Positions 57,490-64,000 of a stretch of DNA of 64,000 nucleotides are shown one piece after another. Origin of the DNA: Plantago ovata. Its lineage: Eukaryota > Streptophyta > Magnoliopsida > Lamiales > Plantaginaceae. Each line of letters opens with the position of its first letter. The first letter of the stretch is position 1. Both the position numbers and the translations under genes were made by a program. Under the pieces are notes generated by a model that saw only the letters and a list, made by a program, of their open reading frames with translations, was not told the origin of the DNA and searched no databases. The DNA lies in contig CM051456.1 in the NCBI GenBank assembly GCA_028274465.1, positions 121,598,880 through 121,662,879 on the forward strand. The letters run 5' to 3'.

Positions 57490-57960
57490 CTTCCGTTGAG
57501 ATTTATATCATCTCTGTAGATTTACGTACAGTTTGTCATTCTGGTTGCATATCAATTTGGCTTTAGTTTGATTTTTTTTTTTTTTTTTTTTTTTGCCCAT
57601 TACCATTTTCGTTTACGCAAGAAACTTGCCAAGTGTATTATGAATGAATCCTTTCCTGCTTGAATTCTGATGCTATTAGATGCAATTTATTGCCCATATA
57701 AAGGGTTTGTTGAGACTAGCTTGTGCATAGAGGGATATAAGCTTTGCACACAAGGTGTTTGATGTTTTGACGCAACCAGTTATGTTTGTGAATAGTGTTT
57801 CTGAATAACAATGTTGGATTTTGTACTACTTCGTAATGGTGTACGTCGATAGGGAATGTGAAACCAAACACCCCGTCCCAATAATAGTTGGATTTTGCTG
57901 CGGGCTATGATATGATGCAACTCATGCTAAACGGAATCGGTTTGTTCTTTAGCAGTTAAT
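57490..57960 (+). repeat. Duplicated upstream region of an F-box gene
   Basis: Copy of 40180-40560 with a T-tract (57572-57594) and additional spacer sequence. It precedes the F-box remnant at 58110-58395, so the gene and its upstream DNA were copied together. Confidence 0.85.
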
Positions 57961-58109
57961 CTGCTAACTCTCATGTTCCTTTGTTGTATAATCGGGTAAG
58001 AGCTTAGTAATAGTACAGGAAAATTAATCCTTCAACAATAACTATTTCTTCTATCCTTCCTTGACTGATCTGTGGGAATTTTTATGCTTTGCGAACATCT
58101 GTCCTGGGC

Positions 58110-58395
58110 AAATATGGATGATGAAGGATTATGGGGTCATGGAATCTTGGACAAAGAATATGTGATTAATGGATTCCCAGTTCTTTCCGGTGAAATTTAC
58201 ACAACAACTCACCCTTTAATTTAATGGCTTTTAACAATGGTGATTTCTTGTTGTTCTGCAATATGGATTTCCTCTTCTATTACCGTAACAAAACTAAAAC
58301 TATTCGAGAAGTAGCGATTGTTGGTTGGATGTATTTCTTCACACTTCAAACCTTCTATCCCTTAAAAGTTTCAGAATGGAGAATGGCCCTCTGAT
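58110..58395 (+). pseudogene. F-box/FBA C-terminal remnant
   Basis: Translation in mixed frames gives IWMMKDYGVMESWTK (matching the IWIMKEYGVEESWTK block of the intact paralogs) and, after several stops and shifts, SLKSFRMENG (matching SLRRFALEN). The F-box and most of the FBA region are missing. Its upstream DNA matches that of the 40.9 kb gene, so it is a decayed duplicate of that gene. Confidence 0.85.
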
Positions 58396-59029
58396 ATATC
58401 TTGTGGATTCTACGCTCGAATCATACCAGAGTTGCAGGTAATTGTTGATTTGAAGCTTTCATTGTTCAAAGTTAAATATCCTGAAACTATCATGTGATCT
58501 AAGAAATTTAGAGTCAACCTTACTTGTAACTGGGAGCTTATGAAACAATGAATGTTCATTTATTCACATAGTTTTCCAATTGGCATTGAACAATTTTTTG
58601 CTTATTACTAAGTTGCATGCGTGCTTATGTAGTTATGTATCGAGCTTTGCTCAATAAAATTGTAACTTTAACCTAGTTTTAAAAAATTATGGTATGTAAG
58701 TTCATCAAGTGTACTTTTTCGTAATATAATTTTAATAATTATTTTTCTGGTATAGTTTTGAAGTAACTTAGTTGGGATCGAGTTGACATGGATAAATCAA
58801 ACATCACATCATTCATTAATGGAAGAGATGGAGTATTTCATGTTTTTTTTTTTTAGCTGTTACTGTACAGCTAATGTTTTAAAAAAAGACAAAGATAGTC
58901 TTGTTTTTAAGGCCGTAAAATGCAAAACTTTAACAAAGAAACAACGTGACACCGGTTGCTTGATCATCTATATATATACGTACAAAAGTTTGAAACAACA
59001 TGTCAACGTTATTTCAGAATCAATAGTTA
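58396..59029. other. Intergenic DNA, no gene seen
   Basis: Flank between the F-box remnant and the 3' end of the reverse-strand F-box gene. No supported feature. Confidence 0.4.
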
Positions 59030-60213
59030 CTAGCTAGAGACGATAGATGAGAACAAGGTTACGTTTTCCAGTTTAATGCTTCCAAGTGAAACAAAGCTAG
59101 GAGTGTGAAGCAATCCTTCATTAAGACCATGATCACGTCGCTCAAACAAATCTATTTCTGGATTAGTCTCAGTCTTCTGGCAGTGATAGAAAAGGCAACC
59201 GGCATCACGGGACATCAAGATATCACCATCTTCAAAAACTCTCAAAGTGAAAACAGATTCATCAGTTAAAAAGTCAAAATCAGAGTACTTGTTGATTACA
59301 AACTCTTTCCTCCAAGATCCTTCGACCCCGTATTCCTTCATTATCCATATAATGATTTCTTCATTGTGACCAAAGTCACAGATGCACAAACTCTCCCCAA
59401 CCACTACTAAAGTTGAGCCTGCATAGCTATAGCCAGGATACGACGGAAGAAGAAACGGTTTAAACATTTCGGTTTCAAGATCAAAACACGAGATTAGGTC
59501 GGAGTCTGTACCATCTTCAACCAACCAGTGAAGACTCCCATTCAGAAAGGTTCCCGTGGTAGACATGTGGTAGGTATAGTCATACACCAAGTTTGGTTGA
59601 ACACTTCTCCATGAACCTGTTCCAAGTGTGTAAACCATACACTCGAGCTTTAAACCACTGAACCACACGGGTTCATGGAAATTCTAATCACTTTATATTG
59701 GCAACTTAATGCGCTTATGCCGATTCCATAGTTCACAGCGTTTGGATAATGCGTATAGGCCCCTTCAAGTCCTGGGAGAGAGATATACTCACGAGTACAT
59801 GGATTACATACGTAAAGAGTATCAAGCTCATTACCGTAGTCTTGCAAACAAAGCAACCCATTAACCGAGCAGAGAATCCGTATGTTGCCTCTTTTGGAGC
59901 TAGGTAAAATGTTGGGATCGAAATTCATGAGAGGTTTATAGTGAAGATTATGGTGTTGAAGCCTGAGAACATCTTCGAATTCGAAGATTCTGCATTGAGT
60001 TTCACTTCCCTGTGTTAGACACACAATCAGACCTGGGATTGATTTGGAAAGATGTGATCTGGCAAATTCTGCAGTTGAAATTAGGTCAATCCATTTCTTG
60101 CAAACACATTTGCAAGTTAGAATTGTTCGAACGGGAAGTCTTGAGAGGATATTGGTAGTGATTTCAGAGGGTAGATTGAGGATAAAAGAAGGATTGTTCA
60201 TCGTAGGATTCAT
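59030..60213 (-). CDS. F-box/FBA protein, single 1-bp frameshift
   Basis: Reverse-strand, intronless paralog of the 40.9 kb gene. Begins MNPTMNNPSF with F-box LPSEITTNILSRLPVRTILT, CKCVCKKWIDLI. FBA landmarks: ILCSVNGLLCLQD, TLYVCNPCTREYISLPGLEG, YGIGISALSCQYKVIRI. Near 59680 one T is missing compared with paralogs (ATTTCC where ATTTTCC is expected), which gives a stop after 187 codons. The second part continues in another frame with GLKLECMVYTLGTGSWRSV, NGSLHWLVEDG, IWIMKEYGVEGSWRKEFVI, DGDILMSRDAG and TPSFVSLGSIKLENV. The rest is perfectly preserved for about 394 codons, so this is either a very recent pseudogene or a sequence error. Divergent or tandem neighbours are all F-box genes. Confidence 0.82.
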
Positions 60214-61249
60214 GAGATCAAAGGCTTGAGGAATTGTCTTGACACTCTAATGTAAACTGTGTACAGATATACATATCCTAATACACCTTGTAATGGAAGA
60301 TAACCTAATCTATCTACAAGGATAGATCTTTTGTGCATTGGAAGACTTAGACTTGAAAGGATCTTTTCTTGGGCAAGCTAGCTTCTAAGGTTTTACATAT
60401 GAACCATTCAAAAGACATGCTTTAAAAAAAAAAAAAAGAACCAGTCAAAAGACATGTTATTTTAAATAGTTAAAGCATTAATATAAAACAGATAAAGCTT
60501 CTATGGATTCTGAGTTCCAACTTTGTTATTCTAGTTTTCTGCTTTAACTTGTGATCATCTATCTTTTTGACACTATCAGCTGCAACATGAGTATGATTCC
60601 GACTCTTTCACAAACCTCTTGCGGTGTCTCAGCTTGCCAATTAAGCAGCTATATTGGTACGAGAACTATCTTGTTGTCAATAGTCAAGACCACAAACGCT
60701 GATTACTGTTTATAGATGCAGTTTTACAAGTACAATATTGACCTGTTCCAGTTTAAGGTTGTTCTGTTTCATTGGCTGGTAAGATTAGAAAGTCATTATC
60801 TTGCAAACACCAATTTTGAACTTTTCTCACTGCTATACTTAATAATGCACCTGCACATGAAAGCAACATCATAGTAATCCACAAGGGGTTTATTTCCATA
60901 GGGCATAATTAATTAACCATCAAACCCAATTACCCAAGATGGATCAAACATTCTTGACAAACCGAACACCGATTCAGTTACATTATCAGCTTTCTCAATT
61001 TCAACTAGCTCAATTAGCATTTAAACTTATCAACTCCAATTTATAAATCACCTCGTTCTGGTAAACATGGCCTATTAACAGTCTTTTTATTACGACCACT
61101 CCGAAATATGCCAACAGCTAGCCTTATACTGACATGTTCCAATTCAAGGTGGTTTTATTTAGTTGGCAAGTTCAATTCCACTTCTAATTCCCCAAATTAT
61201 CTGTACCCAATTGCCGGAATGAGTACTCAATTCTCTGTAAATACATTAA
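60214..61249. other. Duplicated F-box flanking DNA
   Basis: Segment 60505-60690 resembles the 3' flank of the 40.9 kb F-box gene. Segments 60740-60780 and 61125-61160 resemble each other. At 60930-60970, aagatggatcaaacattctt is a near copy of the start of the 62.2 kb F-box gene, followed by unrelated sequence, so a 5' gene fragment was duplicated. No intact gene. Confidence 0.6.
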
Positions 61250-61697
61250 GCTCTATTTACAGAGCTTTTTAAGCTCTGTTTTGCGGAGCTCTTTATGCTC
61301 TGTACAGAGCTTATTGAGCTCTGTTTACAGAGCTTAAAAAGCTCTGTTTGACGGAGCTCTTTAAGCTCTGTACAGAGCTTAAAGAGCTCCGTAAAACAGA
61401 GATTTTTAAGCTCTATTTTACGGAGCTCTTTAAGATCTGTAGAGAGCCTATTGAGCTCTGTTTACAGAGCTTTTTAAGCTCTGTTTTGCGGAGCTCTTTA
61501 TGCTCTGTACAGAGCTTATTGAGCTCTGTTTACAGAGCTTAAAAAGCTCTGTTTTACGGAGCTCTTTAAGCTCTGTACATTAAAGAGCTCCGTAAAACAG
61601 AGCTTAAAAAGCTCTATTTTACGGAGCTCTTTAAGATCTGTAGAGAGCTTATTGAGCTCTGCTTACAGAGCTTAAAAAGCTCTGTTTTACGGAGCAA
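61250..61697. repeat. Second array of AGAGCT/AGCTCT palindromes
   Basis: About 450 bp of 22-24 bp units such as gagctctgtttacagagctt and taaaaagctctgttttacg, each near-palindromic. It includes longer duplications (for example the gagctcttta...ctctgtacagagcttattg block occurs at least twice). A 64-codon open frame across it (61348-61542) is a repeat artefact rich in Leu and Glu/Ser. Confidence 0.92.
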
Positions 61698-62086
61698 AGC
61701 TGAGCAGTTCGCCGGACGATGGTGATGATGATGCTTTGATGAGGATGATGGTTGATTCCGTGATGATGATGTTGCCTGATGATGGATGAATCAATAGAAA
61801 GGATGGAGATGATGCAATAAGCGAAGATATGAAGGTGGGGTGGCCGTGTGGTGGGCGAAAGTGGCAGTAGGGTGGCTGTCGTGGTGGCCGGAATAAAGGA
61901 GGAGGCGGAGAAGATGAGGAGAAGGTACAGAGCTCTTTGCCTGTGCTAATTCGCGCATGTACCTGTGCTAATTCGCAAATGGACGCTCTGAACTAGGATG
62001 GAGGACTGAATTCGCAAAGAGCGCCCTAATCCGAACCAAAAACGCAGAGGACCACTACATTAAGGGACCAAAACTGCAATTTTCCC
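61698..62086. mobile_element. Right part of a Mutator-like element related to 48481-49369
   Basis: The end ggaccaaaactgcaattttc...ccc at 62066-62086, with agaggaccactacattaagg before it, matches the right terminus of the 48.5-49.4 kb element, and both elements carry the palindrome array internally. A GATGATG-rich stretch (61720-61800) and a GC-rich piece (61840-61920) lie between array and end. I could not find a left terminus, so this copy may be truncated. Confidence 0.65.
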
Positions 62087-62221
62087 GCAACCTCGAACAT
62101 GTACCTAAACTTTCAACTCATTATGATTAAACATCCCATTTCAAAAAAAAAAAAAAATGATTAAACATCTATATGAAATTGATCTCAATAGGCCATAAAC
62201 ATTCAACTCAATCATCCCAAG

Positions 62222-63412
62222 ATGGTTCAAACATTCTTGACAAATTTACCATCACAAATCATCATCAGTATCCTCTCTAGACTTCCAGTCAAAGCCATCA
62301 TAACATGTAAATGTATCCGCAAGCCATTGCGCAGTCTTCTTGAATGCCCCGAGTTTATCAGGTCCCATCTTCCAGAATCAGTCACCAGCCTAGTTGTCTG
62401 CAGATCGAATAAGAATTCATATCTGCTCAGGGTATCCGAATACAAAGAAAATCATGAGCTTGAATTCCACGATGAACTTCCTTACAAAACATTAATCGAG
62501 TTCGATCTCAAGAACTTCATTAGCCCTCTTCAAGCCAGGATAGGTTCTGATGGTTCGATTTCTAAAAGAGTTAAGAAATGTGTTTATCCTGCAAAGGTCA
62601 GGATAAGTATAGAGGGTTCTACTAATGGCTTGCTTTGTTCCAGTATTCTAGGCTACAGTGATTCACTCTACATATGCAATCCCATTACTCGTGAGCTTAT
62701 CACGCTACCAGATCCTCAAATAAGTCTTCAACAACCTAGAGTTGACATGTGCGGTTTTGGAGTAAGCAAAACTACTGGGCAATACAAAGTTGTTCGGATT
62801 TCTCATGAATGGTTTCCAGGTTCATTAATCACTACTGTGCTGAAATATGAGTATCAAGTTCACAACGTTGGAACAGGATTATGGAAGATCATTGATCCAC
62901 CAGGTTCCAATAAGTACAATCCTCGTGCAAAATCAGTGTTCCTTAAAGAAAATCTTCATTGGCCGGTTTCAGACTCGACAGACTGCATATGTATATCATG
63001 TTTTGATGTGGAGAAAGAACTGTTCAGCGCATTTGTTCTGACTGTCCTTGAACCTAACATATTCTCGTTGGGTGGTTTAGCTGTGTTGGGTGATCGCCTG
63101 AGCCTATGCGATAACACCTCAGAGGATGAAATTGTGATATGGATTATGAAGGAGTATGGCGTGGAGAAATCTTGGATGAAAGAACACGTTATGAGCAAAA
63201 GTCCTAGTGTTGGCGGTGAGATTGTTTTACCTTTGATGAAAGTTTACATGAACGGAGATGTTCTGATGTTATGGGGTGATTATTTCATGTTCTACTACTC
63301 TAAAAGGATGAACAATACGAAAAAGATCAATCCTTTTCCAGAGATGTACAGCAGTGGACGCGTTAGTGCAGCTGTTCATGTACCAAGTTTTGTTTTGCTA
63401 TGGAGAATGTAA
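62222..63412 (+). CDS. F-box/FBA protein, divergent member
   Basis: Intronless 396-aa F-box protein, predicted SCF substrate receptor. Start MVQTFLTNLPSQ; F-box to about residue 45 (IIISILSRLPVKAIITCKCI). It is more divergent from the other three paralogs: there is an extra segment around residues 105-125 (QARIGSDGSISKRVKKCVYP) before STNGLLCSS. Landmarks: SLYICNPITRELITLPDP, GFGVSKTTGQYKVVRISHEW, HNVGTGLWKIIDPP, ENLHWPVSD, IWIMKEYGVEKSWMKEHVM, NGDVLMLWGDY and VPSFVLLWRM at the end. The usual basic CKCVCKKW is CKCIRKPL here. Intact. The upstream 130 bp separates it from the Mutator-like element end. Confidence 0.93.
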   Translation: MVQTFLTNLPSQIIISILSRLPVKAIITCKCIRKPLRSLLECPEFIRSHLPESVTSLVVCRSNKNSYLLRVSEYKENHELEFHDELPYKTLIEFDLKNFISPLQARIGSDGSISKRVKKCVYPAKVRISIEGSTNGLLCSSILGYSDSLYICNPITRELITLPDPQISLQQPRVDMCGFGVSKTTGQYKVVRISHEWFPGSLITTVLKYEYQVHNVGTGLWKIIDPPGSNKYNPRAKSVFLKENLHWPVSDSTDCICISCFDVEKELFSAFVLTVLEPNIFSLGGLAVLGDRLSLCDNTSEDEIVIWIMKEYGVEKSWMKEHVMSKSPSVGGEIVLPLMKVYMNGDVLMLWGDYFMFYYSKRMNNTKKINPFPEMYSSGRVSAAVHVPSFVLLWRM

Positions 63413-63553
63413 GCTACTAGTAATTAATTGGAGATTAAAATTCGAATGTTGATGCTTAAAAAGAGAACTGTCTGTGACGTCTGTCAAAGAAGATGCAACT
63501 GGAGAAGTATAGTAGAAATATTCTTTTCTTTATTTTTGAAGAGAAAAAAAAAA

Positions 63554-63558
<5 letters not shown>
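63413..63558. other. 3' flank of the last F-box gene
   Basis: Short AT-rich flank; presumably includes the 3' UTR. Nothing else is visible before the microsatellite. Confidence 0.4.

Positions 63559-63632
<74 letters not shown>
63559..63632. repeat. (TA)n microsatellite
   Basis: Uninterrupted TA dinucleotide run of about 74 bp. Open frames across it are artefacts. Length is expected to vary between individuals. Confidence 0.96.
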
Positions 63633-63635
<3 letters not shown>

Positions 63636-64000
63636 TATAAAAACAACCACATTCAAAAAACAATTACAAAAAGTTCGCTACAGTAGATCCAGATTTCAAA
63701 AACTCGCTATAGTAGATTTAATAAAGATTTAAAATTAGGAAGCTAGTTTCAGTCGCTGAAACTAGCAAAAAGTGATTGAAACTAGCTAAAAATAGCTAAA
63801 AAATTATTGAAACTAATTGTTAATTTTATATTTTTCTGAAATTAACTGTTGAAATTAGTTGTTGATTTTACTTTACACTTAAACTAACTATATAATGATT
63901 AAATTCACTCTAAATATTTATTTATGTTAAACTAAAACAAATAAAAATATGGAGACTAAAATTATAAAAATATAAATTATTATTTTCACTAAAAAAACTA
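63633..64000. other. Intergenic DNA with short direct repeats
   Basis: Repeats of gaaactag(c/t)ta and cgcta(c/t)agtagat occur several times between 63670 and 63800. No gene or RNA is supported up to the window end. Confidence 0.4.

Noticed and set aside
59650..59668. A separate downstream F-box protein starting at 59668
   Set aside because: The frame opens at GTG inside the conserved block of the upstream gene; it is the second half of one frameshifted gene.
61348..61542. 64-codon Leu/Glu-rich open frame in the palindrome array
   Set aside because: Arises from repeated AGAGCT units; both phase and composition follow the repeat.
63428..63656. Open frames across the second (TA)n tract
   Set aside because: Same artefact as above; both strands are open because of the repeat.

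Overview
This is a window of nuclear DNA from a flowering plant, most likely a eudicot. The evidence is GT-AG introns, plant-only gene families (F-box/FBA, F-box/FBD, G-type lectin receptor kinase, Euonymus-type lectin, PTI1-like kinase, GT47 exostosin), (AT)n microsatellites and many small non-autonomous transposons. I cannot name the species from sequence alone. Gene models were built by eye from open frames, splice consensus and paralog comparison. For spliced genes the coordinates span start to stop codon, and exon limits are in the evidence text.

Layout. 1-6 kb: gene-poor, with a long (AT)n tract, a hAT-type element with a perfect 8-bp target duplication (2506-3041), a GT47 exon relic (3490-4206) and a Stowaway-like MITE. 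6.1-16.3 kb: an intact eight-exon apyrase gene converging on a GT47 exostosin gene, followed by a second copy of the same block. In the duplicate the apyrase keeps only its last three exons. In the first block the GT47 copy is riddled with frameshifts, while the second GT47 copy is nearly intact with one 1-bp frameshift. An inverted repeat of about 360 bp and a LINE fragment lie at the junction. 16.3-25 kb: mostly non-coding, with a small conserved plant protein (91 aa) behind a 5' UTR intron of about 2 kb that contains a near-perfect 31-bp hairpin. 25.1-27.8 kb: an intact two-exon G-type lectin receptor kinase. 28.8-30.2 kb: a plant multi-pass membrane protein relic with a 293-bp hAT MITE inside its reading frame. 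34.1-34.9 kb: a four-exon IMP1-like inner membrane protease, preceded by about three tandem 280-bp repeats. 35.5-37.2 kb: an F-box/LRR/FBD gene broken by another hAT-like MITE carrying long poly-C tracts, with a SINE just upstream.

40-64 kb: a family of FBA-type F-box genes at 40.9, 51.5, 60.2 (reverse strand) and 62.2 kb, plus a decayed fragment at 58.1 kb whose upstream DNA is a copy of the 40 kb upstream region. Between them lie a degenerate PTI1-like kinase, an intronless CWC22 splicing-factor retrocopy split by an 889-bp Mutator-like element, and a three-exon EUL-type lectin gene. The F-box genes are expected to act as SCF ubiquitin-ligase substrate receptors and are expanding by local duplication; the others have no obvious joint pathway.

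The most unusual signals are: arrays of short AGAGCT/AGCTCT palindromes at 48.77-49.11 kb (inside the Mutator-like element) and 61.25-61.70 kb (next to a matching element end); a 118-bp intron in the 51.5 kb F-box gene, absent from its paralogs and flanked by a 7-bp direct repeat that supplies the donor site and lies at the acceptor, as expected for transposon-type intron gain; and hAT elements inserted into coding frames. Several otherwise well preserved genes carry single-base indels in short homopolymers, so some 'pseudogenes' may be sequence errors.
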